Shown: positions 44,251 to 53,420, counted from the stretch's first letter. The stretch: 64,000 nucleotides of DNA from CAYMZZ01 sp044463125 (GCA_044463125.1 JBIQMS010000004.1:1-64000); one strand, 5' to 3'. Translations and numbers: made by a program. The notes: a model not told the origin generated them from the letters alone.

Positions 44251-45276
44251 ATGTTGAAGAACGACTTGTTGTTAAAAGCATTAAGAGGTGAAGAAGTGGT
44301 ACGTCCACCCGTGTGGATGATGCGCCAGGCGGGGCGCTATTTACCCGAATACCAGACCCTGCGCGCGAAGTATGATTTTTTTACCCGTGTGCAAACGCCA
44401 TCGCTTGCGGCTGAAATCACTTTGCAACCCATAGATATTATCGGACCCGATGCCGCCATATTATTTAGCGATATCCTGGTGGTGCCGCAGGCTATGGGTA
44501 TGGAAGTGCGGATGGAAGAAGGCAAAGGCCCGGTATTGCCCGGAGCCATTCAACAGGCTTCGGATATCGCGAAGCTGGAAGTGGAGCAGGCACCAGAGCG
44601 ATTGAGCTATGTGTACGGTGCCATAGAAGCCACGCTCCAGGGGTTGAATGGCCGCGTACCCCTTATCGGTTTCGCCGGAGCACCCTGGACCATCCTCTGC
44701 TATATGGTGGAAGGAAAGGGAAGCAAGACCTTTGAAAAAACCAAGGCATTCTGCTATACGCACCCGGAGGAGGCCGCTGAATTGTTGCAGAAAATTACCA
44801 TGGTTACCATTGAATATTTGAAACGACAGGTAAAAGCGGGCGTGCATGCCATCCAGGTATTTGATAGCTGGGCGGGGTTGCTGGATAAGGAGGATTTCTC
44901 CCGCCTTGCTTTGCCTTATATTCGCCAGATTGTAGAAGCGCTGCGTGCAGAGATTCCCGTGATTGTTTTTGCAAAAGGAGTCTGGCATAGCCTGCCGGAT
45001 TTGAAGACAACCGGAGCATCGGCCCTGGGTGTTGACTGGGGACAGACTCCTAAAGTGGCGCGTCAAATGGCAGGCCCGGGGATCACGCTACAGGGCAATT
45101 ACGATCCAGTGAAGCTGTTGAACCCGATTTCTGTAATTCAGCGGGATGTTCACAAAATGATTGATGATTTTGGTAAAGACAGTCTGATTGTTAACCTGGG
45201 TCATGGCATCATCCCCAGCATCCCGGTTGATCATGCCCGCGCATTTGTAGATGCGGTGAAAGCTTATGGAAAATAA
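44251..45276 (+). CDS. hemE: Uroporphyrinogen decarboxylase
   Basis: 341 residues. Signature RPPVWMMRQAGRYLPEYQ at the N-terminus with the substrate-binding Arg residues, then ILFSDILVVPQAMG with the key Asp, GFAGAPWTILCYMVEGKGSK and GHGIIPSIPVDHARAFV. It removes four carboxyl groups to give coproporphyrinogen III. It begins ten bases after hemD, and its end overlaps the hemF start by 11 bases. Confidence 0.97.
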   Translation: MLKNDLLLKALRGEEVVRPPVWMMRQAGRYLPEYQTLRAKYDFFTRVQTPSLAAEITLQPIDIIGPDAAILFSDILVVPQAMGMEVRMEEGKGPVLPGAIQQASDIAKLEVEQAPERLSYVYGAIEATLQGLNGRVPLIGFAGAPWTILCYMVEGKGSKTFEKTKAFCYTHPEEAAELLQKITMVTIEYLKRQVKAGVHAIQVFDSWAGLLDKEDFSRLALPYIRQIVEALRAEIPVIVFAKGVWHSLPDLKTTGASALGVDWGQTPKVARQMAGPGITLQGNYDPVKLLNPISVIQRDVHKMIDDFGKDSLIVNLGHGIIPSIPVDHARAFVDAVKAYGK

Positions 45277-46216
45277 TTCAAGCAATTGGGAGAATAAGCC
45301 CATACGCCCCTGGTTTGTGGCGCATATCAAAGACCTGCAGCAGCGCATCTGCACTGCTTTGGAAGAGTTGGATGGCCAGGTCAAATTCCAATCCGATAAA
45401 TGGGAACGGCCCGGCGGAGGGGGTGGTGATACCCGTGTGATAGCGGATGGAGCTGTATGGGAAAAAGGTGGCGTAAACATCAGTGAAGTGCATGGTGCTG
45501 TTACCGACATTATGCGTCGGGAACTGAAATTGAAGGGCGAATCGTTCTTTGCCACCGGAATTTCGCTGGTCATTCATCCGCGTAATCCGCATGTGCCCAC
45601 CGTACACGCCAATTTTCGTTATTTTGAGTTGTACGATGCCGATGGAAATGTCATGCGTAATTGGCTGGGAGGCGGTGCTGATCTCACACCTTATTACCTG
45701 GTAGAAAAGGATGTCAAGCATTTTCATGCCACGCTGAAACAGGCCTGCGATCCCTTTGGGGAGGAACTGTACCCCAAATACAAAAGCGAATGTGACCGCT
45801 ATTTCGCGAATCACCACAGGGCTGAGGAAACCAGAGGTGTTGGGGGCATCTTTTTCGATGGTCTGCCACCTGACAGGGAGCCGGGCGACCGCTTTTACCT
45901 GGGCTTTTCGCATGCGTGCAGTGAAGCATTTCTGCCGGCCTACCTGCCTATTGCTGCTGCCAACAAGGATAAACCCTATACCGAAGCGCAACAATACTGG
46001 CAGGAGATCAGGAGAGGACGCTATACGGAGTTTAACCTGCTTCACGACCGGGGAACGCTGTTTGGCATTCGCACCAATGGAAGAACAGAAAGTATATTGA
46101 TGAGTTTGCCGCCAAGGGTTAGATTTGTATATGATTACCAACCTGAACCCGGAAGTGAGGAAGAGGCGCTCCTGGATGTGTGTAGAAATCCGAGAAAATG
46201 GGTGGAGCCAATTTGA
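45266..46216 (+). CDS. hemF: Oxygen-dependent coproporphyrinogen-III oxidase
   Basis: 316 residues. HemF signatures: RPGGGGGDTRVIADG, GISLVIHPRNPHVPTVHANF, WLGGGADLTPYYLVEKD, and RYTEFNLLHDRGTLFGIRTN. It uses molecular oxygen, so this cluster supports aerobic haem synthesis; no radical-SAM HemN is in the window. The N-terminus overlaps hemE. Downstream is an array of 8-base units in inverted arms that begins directly after the stop. Confidence 0.97.
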   Translation: MENNSSNWENKPIRPWFVAHIKDLQQRICTALEELDGQVKFQSDKWERPGGGGGDTRVIADGAVWEKGGVNISEVHGAVTDIMRRELKLKGESFFATGISLVIHPRNPHVPTVHANFRYFELYDADGNVMRNWLGGGADLTPYYLVEKDVKHFHATLKQACDPFGEELYPKYKSECDRYFANHHRAEETRGVGGIFFDGLPPDREPGDRFYLGFSHACSEAFLPAYLPIAAANKDKPYTEAQQYWQEIRRGRYTEFNLLHDRGTLFGIRTNGRTESILMSLPPRVRFVYDYQPEPGSEEEALLDVCRNPRKWVEPI

Positions 46217-46330
46217 GAATTTGGGAATTTGAGAATTTGGATTATTTGAACATTCATTAAAGTTTCCAAATTCACAAATTCACAAATTTTCAAATTCACA
46301 AATTTTCAAATCCCCAAATTCCCAAATTCG
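46217..46330. repeat. Inverted arrays of an 8-base unit between hemF and hemB
   Basis: Left arm: three GAATTTGG/GAATTTGA units (46217-46240). After a core of about 25 bases the right arm (46266-46330) has eight complementary units such as CCAAATTC, ACAAATTC and TCAAATTC. The arms can pair into a long imperfect stem. The array separates two genes of the same operon direction and resembles the 7-base arrays at 57.1 and 61.3 kb. Confidence 0.85.
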
Positions 46331-46337
46331 TTTTCCC

Positions 46338-47309
46338 ATGTTTCATCGCAACAGAATTAACCGCAAATCATCCGCTATTCGCGCCATGTTGGCCGAAACA
46401 AGTTTATTGCCGGATGATTTTATTGTGCCTTTGTTTATTGTGGAGGGTAGTGACCAGCGTGTGCCTATCGATTCCATGCCGGGTTATTTCAGGCTGAGCC
46501 TCGACCAGGTGAAAAAAGAGCTGGAGGAGCTTCGTGCTTTGGGATTGCGCTCGGTATTGCTTTTTGCCAAGTGCGAGGATGCTGCTAAGGACAATACTGG
46601 CAGGGGGGCACTTAATGAAAACGGGCTGATGCAAAGGAGCATTCGCGCCATTCGCGAATGGGCGCCGGATATCTGTATCCTATCCGACGTAGCACTGGAT
46701 CCTTATTCTTCATACGGGCATGATGGGATAGTGGAAGGCACGGAGATATTGAACGATGCGACGGTGGAAGTGTTGGCCGCGATGAGCGTGAGCCATGCGC
46801 GCGCCGGTGTGGATTATGTAGCCCCCAGCGATATGATGGATGGCAGGGTCGGTGCTATTCGTCAGGCATTGGAGGCGGAAGGATTTCACAGAACAGGCAT
46901 TCTCAGTTACACGGCTAAATATGCATCCTGTTTCTATGGTCCATTCCGGGATGCCCTGGACAGTGCACCCGGATTCGGTGATAAGAAAACCTACCAGATG
47001 AATCCCGCCAACCGGCGGGAAGCCCTCCTGGAAGCAGAGCAGGATATGCAGGAGGGAGCGGATATTATGATGGTGAAGCCGGCATTGGCCTATCTCGATA
47101 TCATTCGTGAAATCCGGGATATCGCCAACATTCCCATTGCCGCCTACCAGGTGAGTGGGGAGTATGCCATGATTAAAGCGGCGGCGGAAAAAGGTTGGGT
47201 GAGCGAAGAAACGGCCATGCTCGAGACGCTTACATCCATCAAGCGGGCGGGAGCCGACCTTATCGCCAGCTATTTTGCCAAAGACTGTGCAAAAATATTG
47301 AACGCATGA
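46338..47309 (+). CDS. hemB: Delta-aminolevulinic acid dehydratase, magnesium type
   Basis: 323 residues. The two active-site lysines are in LSYTAKYASCFYGPFRDA and DIMMVKPALAYLD, and AGVDYVAPSDMMDGRV is typical. The metal region reads LSDVALDPYSSYGHDG, with Ala/Asp/Tyr where zinc enzymes have three Cys, so this is a zinc-independent, Mg-activated form. It condenses two aminolevulinate molecules into porphobilinogen. Its TGA overlaps the hemL ATG. Confidence 0.96.
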   Translation: MFHRNRINRKSSAIRAMLAETSLLPDDFIVPLFIVEGSDQRVPIDSMPGYFRLSLDQVKKELEELRALGLRSVLLFAKCEDAAKDNTGRGALNENGLMQRSIRAIREWAPDICILSDVALDPYSSYGHDGIVEGTEILNDATVEVLAAMSVSHARAGVDYVAPSDMMDGRVGAIRQALEAEGFHRTGILSYTAKYASCFYGPFRDALDSAPGFGDKKTYQMNPANRREALLEAEQDMQEGADIMMVKPALAYLDIIREIRDIANIPIAAYQVSGEYAMIKAAAEKGWVSEETAMLETLTSIKRAGADLIASYFAKDCAKILNA

Positions 47310-48592
47310 AAACGAATTTGAGTAAGCAATATTTCGATAGGGCTCAATCCTCTATTCCCGGAGGAGTGAACTCTCCGGTGAGGGCTTTCCGTTCAGTGGG
47401 CGGTACGCCGCTATTTATCCGATCGGCACATGGCCAGTACCTGGTTGATGAAGACGGCAACCAATATGTGGATTATATCAATAGCTGGGGCCCCATGATT
47501 ATGGGACATGCTTATGCCCCGGTGCTGCAGGCTTTGCAGGAGCAAATGCAAAATTCGCTAAGCTTTGGCGCCCCCACTTTGCTGGAAGTGGAAATGGCCG
47601 AACTCATCCAACAAATGGTGTCTTCGGTGGAAATGATCCGCATGGTAAACAGCGGCACGGAGGCTTGTATGAGCGCCATTCGGTTGGCACGTGGCTATAC
47701 CGGAAGGAACAAATTCATAAAATTTGAAGGCTGTTACCATGGCCACGCCGATGCCTTTTTGGTGAATGCTGGTAGTGGGGTAGCCACATTGGGCATTCAA
47801 ACGGTGCCCGGCGTTACCGCCGGTGCAGCGGTGGATACGCTTTCGGTTCCTTATAATGATCTGGAATCCGTGGAGGAAATGGTGAAGCAACATGGGGGTG
47901 ATATTGCTGCCATCATTCTGGAGCCTGTTGCCGGCAACATGGGTTGTGTGCCACCGGTGCCAGGATTCTTGCAGGGACTTCGCAGCATCTGCGACCGTGA
48001 GGGTATCGTATTGATTTTTGATGAAGTGATGACGGGCTTTCGTCTGGCAGCAGGTGGGGCACAGGAGAAATATGGGGTAGAGGCCGATTTGGTGACTTAC
48101 GGAAAAGTAATAGGGGGCGGATTGCCGGTTGGCGCTTACGGTGGCCGAAAGGAAATCATGGAAATGGTAGCGCCGGTTGGTAAAGTGTACCAGGCCGGTA
48201 CCCTTAGCGGCAATCCCCTGGCCATGCGCGCCGGTTTTACTTTGTTGAGTATGTTGAACGCAACACCGGCTATTTACCAGGATCTGGAGTCGATCGGTAC
48301 TAAACTGGAGCAGGGGTTGCTTCAGTGCTTCAGCGAGAAAAGTGTACCTGTATGCATCAACCGTGTTGGCAGTATGATCAGTGTACATTTTTCCGATCAA
48401 AATGTGACAAATTTCAATAGTGCATCCGCCGCGCGCAATGATATATTTAATCGGTATTTTCATCATTGCCTGAGTCGGGGAATCTATTTGCCACCATCGG
48501 CTTTCGAAAGCTGGTTCCTATGCCATGCTTTACAGCAGGCTGATATTGACCTGACACTGGAAGCCACCCGTGAGTTTCTGGCTAATCTTTAA
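47306..48592 (+). CDS. hemL: Glutamate-1-semialdehyde 2,1-aminomutase
   Basis: 428 residues from ATG 47306 (overlapping the hemB stop). Fold-type I PLP enzyme: SIPGGVNSPVRAFRSVGG at the start, MVNSGTEACMSAIRLARGYT, FEGCYHGHADAFL, ILIFDEVMTGFR-type motif as LIFDEVMTGFRLA, and the PLP Lys in TYGKVIGGGLPVGAYGG. It isomerises glutamate-1-semialdehyde to aminolevulinate, completing with hemA the C5 route. Confidence 0.97.
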   Translation: MKTNLSKQYFDRAQSSIPGGVNSPVRAFRSVGGTPLFIRSAHGQYLVDEDGNQYVDYINSWGPMIMGHAYAPVLQALQEQMQNSLSFGAPTLLEVEMAELIQQMVSSVEMIRMVNSGTEACMSAIRLARGYTGRNKFIKFEGCYHGHADAFLVNAGSGVATLGIQTVPGVTAGAAVDTLSVPYNDLESVEEMVKQHGGDIAAIILEPVAGNMGCVPPVPGFLQGLRSICDREGIVLIFDEVMTGFRLAAGGAQEKYGVEADLVTYGKVIGGGLPVGAYGGRKEIMEMVAPVGKVYQAGTLSGNPLAMRAGFTLLSMLNATPAIYQDLESIGTKLEQGLLQCFSEKSVPVCINRVGSMISVHFSDQNVTNFNSASAARNDIFNRYFHHCLSRGIYLPPSAFESWFLCHALQQADIDLTLEATREFLANL

Positions 48593-48596
48593 GCCT

Positions 48597-49127
48597 ATGT
48601 CGTTCCTGTATTTCAAAGCGCTCCATATCATCTTTGTGGTTACCTGGTTTGCGGGACTATTTTATCTGCCGCGAATAATGGTGTACGCTGCGGAGGCCAG
48701 CAGGATGGAAAATGAAGTGGCTAAGAGTATTTTGCTGAATCAGTATAAACTGATGAGCCGTCGCCTTCTCTATGGCATTACCTGGCCTTCTGCTATCATT
48801 ACCCTTTTTCTGGGTATAAGGATGGTATGGAATTATCCATTGGATAACTGGCTTTGGGTTAAACTGGCTCTTGTTGCCTTGCTGTATGCTTATATGCTCT
48901 CCCTGCAAAAAATATATACGCAACAAAGTCGGGGTTTGTTCCACTATTCCGGTCAACAATTACGCGCCTGGAACGAAGTGCCCACCATCCTGCTTTTTGC
49001 TATCGTGTTCCTGGTGGTACTCAAAAGCACGCTTAATTTCTGGTGGGGCATGCTTACACTCCTGGGGCTGATTGTATTGATTATGGCTGGTATTCGAATT
49101 TATAAGTCCATACGAAACAGATCATAA
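48597..49127 (+). CDS. hemJ: HemJ-type protoporphyrinogen IX oxidase
   Basis: 176 residues from ATG 48597 and about five membrane helices. LHIIFVVTWFAGLFYLPRIMVY is the HemJ signature with the conserved His and Arg; a second conserved area is MSRRLLYGITWPSAIITL, and WLWVKLALVALLYAYM carries the conserved Lys. HemJ oxidises protoporphyrinogen IX in bacteria without HemG or HemY; neither is in the window. It begins four bases after hemL, which supports this over the general CopD-family annotation such proteins may receive. Confidence 0.88.
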   Translation: MSFLYFKALHIIFVVTWFAGLFYLPRIMVYAAEASRMENEVAKSILLNQYKLMSRRLLYGITWPSAIITLFLGIRMVWNYPLDNWLWVKLALVALLYAYMLSLQKIYTQQSRGLFHYSGQQLRAWNEVPTILLFAIVFLVVLKSTLNFWWGMLTLLGLIVLIMAGIRIYKSIRNRS

Positions 49128-49165
49128 AGCGGTGGAGCTATTATCATGTAAATTAATCACCGCTT
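49127..49165. terminator. Candidate bidirectional transcript-end hairpin between hemJ and the lipoprotein operon
   Basis: AAGCGGTG (49127-49134) and CACCGCTT (49158-49165) form an eight-base stem between two convergent genes; the right arm overlaps the last codons of the minus-strand gene. The loop is long (23 bases) and no clear T-run follows, so the call is moderate. Confidence 0.45.
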
Positions 49166-50469
49166 CGTTTATATTTTTCTTTCACGAATTCGTAAAACAT
49201 ATACCCGTGGCGGTCGTACCAGTCAGGGGTTCCGAATTGTTCTTCGCATACGGCGAGTTCAATCATGCTTTCCTGTAGCTTTTCCAAAAGTTCCGCATAT
49301 TTTTTATCATAGGCTTCTTCGAGCCGCTTTACCGATCCTTCAATTTTGGCCTTTTCTGCCTGCCAGGTAAGGCCTGTTACCGCGTGTACGCCGGATGTGT
49401 TGTCGCCGAAAGCAATAGCTTTCTTACTGAAATCTTTAGTGCATTTGTAAATAATGCGCAATTGCTCCAGGTTATAGCGAACCTTGTTGAATTTTTCCCG
49501 CGCTTCCGTGAAGCAACCCGCGCAGTTCTGCGCATCCAGTTGTATGGCCACCTGTTCGTCATCAGGGCAGAAGGAAGGGATATCGGGCATGCCGGGGGGC
49601 ATGGGCATGGTCATGCAATCGCCCATGCCAAAATATTGTTCCAGCAGGTCCTTGGTGCTGGTCATGGCTTCTTTGAGCTTCTTAATCCTTTCATTCAGTT
49701 TTTCCAGTTTTTCTGCTTTGATGATGGACTGTAGTTTTTCCCAATCCACATCTCCGCCGCGGCCACGGGCAAAGCTGGAAAGAGGGGTAAGGATTTGTGG
49801 CAGGAAGAACAAGAGCAGAAGCGCGGCTTTTCCTTTTTTGCGGAGCAGCACGAAAACCAGGGTCACCAGAACCAGTACAACCCCGCCCAGTATCCAAACA
49901 AGGTTACTAGAGCCTTCCTTACTTTTATCATCAGCCGATGTATTTTCTTTACTGTTACTTTCTGTTGTGCTGGGACTTTTGGTATTTGATGCGGCTACAA
50001 AAGGAGAGGGGAGGGCTTTTTTAACTTCCGGCGCTGCCAATACCAGTAGTTGATAATTTTCTTTGGCATCTTTATCAGCCTTCACCCTGATGCCGAAATC
50101 GCCATAGCTGCGCACTTTTAAATTGGCTATTCCATCTTCGGCATCGGAGGTTGATGCTTTTTTCTGAATGTCTTCCCAGTTGTTTTTAACCAGTTGCATT
50201 TCCACATTTACGCCTTCGGGGCCAATCAGAAAAACATCAATCGGTTGAAACATGGAAGCTCCTTTCACAAAATAGTAGTCGCCTTCCATGTCCGCAATTC
50301 CCTGGGCTCCTATGGCTTTGGCGCCATCCCAGTCTCTGAAGTCTTTGAGCTGTAATTTTACCGGTTTTATCTTTTTGTCGAGCGTGAAAGGCTGGGCATG
50401 CAGGGCAGCTGCAAAGCTCGATAGCAGAATGCTTACAATCGATATGCGAAGAATGCTTGGGATTTTCAT
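49153..50469 (-). CDS. Unrecognised secreted protein with central membrane helix and Cys-rich helical C-terminus
   Basis: 438 residues. A signal peptide (ISIVSILLSSFAAALHAQ) is followed by a beta-rich part (about 25-150), a Ser/Thr/Lys linker, a membrane segment (LVWILGGVVLVLVTLVFVLL, about 190-210), a second hydrophobic stretch (ALLLLFFLPQIL) and a long helical domain. The last part has a Met/Pro segment (MTMPMPPGMPDIPSF), a CAGC motif in QNCAGCFTEAREKF and three further Cys. I know no family. It is the last gene of a four-gene operon, and its start overlaps the previous stop (ATGA). Confidence 0.75.
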   Translation of the reverse strand: MKIPSILRISIVSILLSSFAAALHAQPFTLDKKIKPVKLQLKDFRDWDGAKAIGAQGIADMEGDYYFVKGASMFQPIDVFLIGPEGVNVEMQLVKNNWEDIQKKASTSDAEDGIANLKVRSYGDFGIRVKADKDAKENYQLLVLAAPEVKKALPSPFVAASNTKSPSTTESNSKENTSADDKSKEGSSNLVWILGGVVLVLVTLVFVLLRKKGKAALLLLFFLPQILTPLSSFARGRGGDVDWEKLQSIIKAEKLEKLNERIKKLKEAMTSTKDLLEQYFGMGDCMTMPMPPGMPDIPSFCPDDEQVAIQLDAQNCAGCFTEAREKFNKVRYNLEQLRIIYKCTKDFSKKAIAFGDNTSGVHAVTGLTWQAEKAKIEGSVKRLEEAYDKKYAELLEKLQESMIELAVCEEQFGTPDWYDRHGYMFYEFVKEKYKRSGD

Positions 50470-51056
50470 GATTCCAGTTTTGAAAGATGAAGTGCCCAGT
50501 CGCGGGCTAATTGCATTAGCGCTTCTTTGTTGTAAAGCAGTCCTTCTTCGGGACTGCCATCCGACAGATGTGTGGATACGATGCTGCAGAAATGGTGCTT
50601 TACGCGAAAGATGAGGGTGTAATAACTATTGGGTTTACTCTTCGTGTGCAATAGGAGTGCCTGGTCGCCGGCATCAAATTCCTGGAGCAGGTCGGGGTTA
50701 TAGATCCAGGCCTGCATCATGCGCTCCAGGCGGGCTGGATCGCGTTGTGGCTCCACCTGCAATTGTAGCGAGGGCACCGACTTACGATCAAATTCGAAGC
50801 GTAATAGGGCCATGGAATCAGTATTGACTCCGTAGAATCCGCGGGCCTCCTTATTAAGCCGGTCCGCAAGCATTTTGTAAGGGATTAGGGAGTTATCATC
50901 CACTGTGGTCTGCTTTGGTTCGTCTTGTTTCTCTTCACGGCCGGATTCCACACTTGCAGCTGCTGCGTTGCCTGGTTCTGATTTCGATTCGTTGTTGCAA
51001 GCAACAACCGATAATGAAATCAGAATAATCAAAAAGTGAATAGCTTTTAATTTCAT
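50466..51056 (-). CDS. Lipoprotein of unknown function
   Basis: 196 residues from ATG 51056 with lipobox (LIILISLSVVACNNE). The body is mixed alpha/beta, with LQLEVEPQRDP-like regions and a Lys/Glu linker after the Cys. No family recognised. The gene lies 12 bases after the OmpA-domain gene and overlaps the next start by four bases, so it belongs to the same transcript. Confidence 0.75.
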   Translation of the reverse strand: MKLKAIHFLIILISLSVVACNNESKSEPGNAAAASVESGREEKQDEPKQTTVDDNSLIPYKMLADRLNKEARGFYGVNTDSMALLRFEFDRKSVPSLQLQVEPQRDPARLERMMQAWIYNPDLLQEFDAGDQALLLHTKSKPNSYYTLIFRVKHHFCSIVSTHLSDGSPEEGLLYNKEALMQLARDWALHLSKLES

Positions 51057-51068
51057 AGATAATATCAT

Positions 51069-52715
51069 TTAAAGAGTCTTGATCTCCACACGCCGGTTGA
51101 GCGCACGTCCGGCTTCTGTGGCATTATCGGCTACGGGTAGCGACTCGCCATAGCCTTTTGTTTTTAGTTTGCCTGTTTCGGCTTTGTTATCTTTTAGCCA
51201 TTTCAGTACAGACTCCGCGCGGTCCTGCGAAAGCTTGTCATTATAGTTGGCATCTCCTTCTGAATCGGTATGGCCTCCAATCTCCAGGGCCCGTCCCGGA
51301 TTTTGTTGTATCAGTGCCAGCAATCTTTTAAGGGTCGGCAATGACTCGGGTTTGATGGTCGCCTTATCCGTATCGAAATATATTCCATACAGTTCCACCT
51401 TGCCTTTGTTGTCCAGTTGCTCCTGCAGGGTTTGATCGGTTTCTGGTTCCAGCTTCAGGTTAACCACGGCTTTCTTACTCTCCACCAGATCGGTACTGGC
51501 CGATGCGCTTTTGTATCCCGCCATTGCTGCCTGCACCACAATCATGCCGCAGGGAATGCCATTCATTTCGTATTGACCTTTTTCATCGGTGCGTATTTGT
51601 TGCGCACCTGAAACTTTAATAATAGCGTTGGCCAGTGGCTTCCGGGTCTTGGCGTCCGTTACTTTCCCACTTACACCCGAGCGGGGAATATTGCGGGGGT
51701 TTACCAATAGCCGCACGAAGTCAATCGCGAATCCATCTCCTTTAGGTGTTTCGGGGCTATCGATAAACAATTCCAGGTATTCATCCTTCAGCAGCGGCCA
51801 GTATTCCGGGAGGAGCTGGAAGCTGATCATTTTACCAATGGGGCCGCCCTGTTTCAATTCGTTGAGAATATTGGAAATAAAAGGCGCTTCTTTTCCATTG
51901 AGATAGCATTTGAACTGTGAAGAGAAGGAGGGCGCCTGGAAATCGTCAACAAAAATCTGTAGCATTACGCTTTCAATCTTACGATCGCTGATGGCTGGTT
52001 TCAACCGCAGCGTTTCAGGCGTATTCTCAGGTCGGCGTGTGCTGGTCGTATAGCCGTCTGATTTCTCGCGTTTGAAGTTTTTCTCCTTGCTGGGGTAAGC
52101 GTAGCCGGAGTTTACCATGATCCGATCCGTTCCCGGAGGATCGTCAGGTTCCGGCACAAAAGGGAATCCATGTGGTTTGGTGCTTTCTCCGGAAAAGGGA
52201 TTATATCCCCTGGGCCAGCCATACCCGAGGTTATCCATATCCCCATACACATATACATAGTCCGCATCCTTGCTTTGTGCAGATCTTTGTTCCGGAACCG
52301 CCCATTCGTTGGGAATATCCGGTTGTGATACTTTCATACCTGAAGTCCGTCGCTGTTGTATAAGTTTTTGCCGCATCAGCGCATGCAGTTCTTCTACGGA
52401 ACTTACTTTTTGGCCATAGAGTTGCTCCAGGTATTCGGGGCTCAGTTTATTGAATTGTTTAAGCGCATCCAGGTAAAAGCGGGAATCCTCCTGCTGGGTA
52501 ATATAGTCCCTTTCCTCAGCGGGTAGCTCATGATAGGGCGTAACTTTTCCCACCGGGCCAGGCACCGGGCTTTTATTTTCCGGCTGCTGATCGGAGGCCG
52601 ATGCGGGGACGGGAGCCTTCGTTTCTGTTCCGGTACCGGCTTCCGGCGCCGGTTGCTTATTGCTATTGTTGCAGGCAACAATAGCAATGAAAAACAGGCT
52701 TGGCAGAATGCGCAT
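51069..52715 (-). CDS. Lipoprotein with C-terminal OmpA domain and a carboxypeptidase-like domain
   Basis: 548 residues from ATG 52715 (a GTG lies one codon up). Lipobox FIAIVACNNSN. A Pro/Glu/Ala linker is followed by an unrecognised region with Trp/Tyr/Gly motifs (YGDMDNLGYGWPRGYNPF), a beta domain (ESVMLQIFVDDFQAPS), a carboxypeptidase-regulatory-like domain (SGVSGKVTDAKTRKPLANAI, about 345-425), and an OmpA peptidoglycan-binding domain (YFDTDKATIKPES, GGHTDSEGDANYND, RALNRRVEI). It likely tethers the outer membrane to the cell wall and displays the rest. Its start overlaps the previous stop by one base. Confidence 0.88.
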   Translation of the reverse strand: MRILPSLFFIAIVACNNSNKQPAPEAGTGTETKAPVPASASDQQPENKSPVPGPVGKVTPYHELPAEERDYITQQEDSRFYLDALKQFNKLSPEYLEQLYGQKVSSVEELHALMRQKLIQQRRTSGMKVSQPDIPNEWAVPEQRSAQSKDADYVYVYGDMDNLGYGWPRGYNPFSGESTKPHGFPFVPEPDDPPGTDRIMVNSGYAYPSKEKNFKREKSDGYTTSTRRPENTPETLRLKPAISDRKIESVMLQIFVDDFQAPSFSSQFKCYLNGKEAPFISNILNELKQGGPIGKMISFQLLPEYWPLLKDEYLELFIDSPETPKGDGFAIDFVRLLVNPRNIPRSGVSGKVTDAKTRKPLANAIIKVSGAQQIRTDEKGQYEMNGIPCGMIVVQAAMAGYKSASASTDLVESKKAVVNLKLEPETDQTLQEQLDNKGKVELYGIYFDTDKATIKPESLPTLKRLLALIQQNPGRALEIGGHTDSEGDANYNDKLSQDRAESVLKWLKDNKAETGKLKTKGYGESLPVADNATEAGRALNRRVEIKTL

Positions 52716-53338
52716 CACTGAATTTTTTCGGCGATAAGTTTTGCCAATGCTTGTAACTGGCTGGCATTATAACAGGGGCAGGGAGTTTTGGCGCTGCGGC
52801 TTTCCACTGCCTTTAGTTCAATCAGCAGATTGTTTTTATGAAATATCAACTGTTCCTGCTGGCGCCCGCTCAGTTTATCTTTAAAAGAAAGCGCTATGGC
52901 TCCGTCGCCAATACCGCTGATGGCTTTGAGTCCGTTTTCCGCATTATCTTTTTTCATATAACCCATAGCCGATGCCGCACCCGCTGCATCGTTCTTGGGG
53001 CTTACGATAAAGATCAGCTCATCGCCCCAGGCATTCTTCATCCCATAGCTGCGATTGCAATTGCTGCCTTTTCTTTCTACGGATGTGATGCGTTCCTGTA
53101 TGCCACTTGCCTTACATGCGTCTTCTATCATGGCAGGGGTAAGCAGGGTGGCACAATCAATACTGGGGCGAGCTGCAGTCTCCGCTTTTCTCACGGGCAT
53201 CGGCGCCTCGGTAGCCGGTTCAGGATTCGTTTCCTGTTGGCTGGTTTCGGTGGGACTGCTTGAGGTATTATTACAACTTGTGATAACAAGCATAGCCAGG
53301 GCCAACACAGTGGCACGGGAGGGAAGATAAAGGTTCAT
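52715..53338 (-). CDS. Lipoprotein, first gene of the OmpA-domain operon
   Basis: 207 residues with lipobox (LALAMLVITSCNNTS), a Ser/Thr/Glu/Pro linker and a globular part starting with IDCATLLTPAMIEDACKASG and containing GSNCNRSYGMKNAW and a C-terminal CPCYNASQLQALAKLI. At least five Cys could form disulfides. The arrangement recalls small solute-binding or inhibitor-like lipoproteins, but no family is certain. It opens the operon and is followed without gap by the OmpA-domain gene. Confidence 0.75.
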   Translation of the reverse strand: MNLYLPSRATVLALAMLVITSCNNTSSSPTETSQQETNPEPATEAPMPVRKAETAARPSIDCATLLTPAMIEDACKASGIQERITSVERKGSNCNRSYGMKNAWGDELIFIVSPKNDAAGAASAMGYMKKDNAENGLKAISGIGDGAIALSFKDKLSGRQQEQLIFHKNNLLIELKAVESRSAKTPCPCYNASQLQALAKLIAEKIQ

Positions 53339-53420
53339 GGGTAATGGTATTTGATCAGGTTCCGGTTCTATGTAAAGATGCTGGATTATGCAGTAGCGGG
53401 GAACACATGATCATGCGGGG

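Noticed and set aside
45278..46141. 287-codon minus-strand frame opposite hemF
   Set aside because: Antisense shadow of a well-supported gene with conserved motifs.
47558..48466. 302-codon minus-strand frame opposite hemL
   Set aside because: Antisense shadow; product is rich in His and Cys without structure, as expected from a reversed PLP-enzyme gene.
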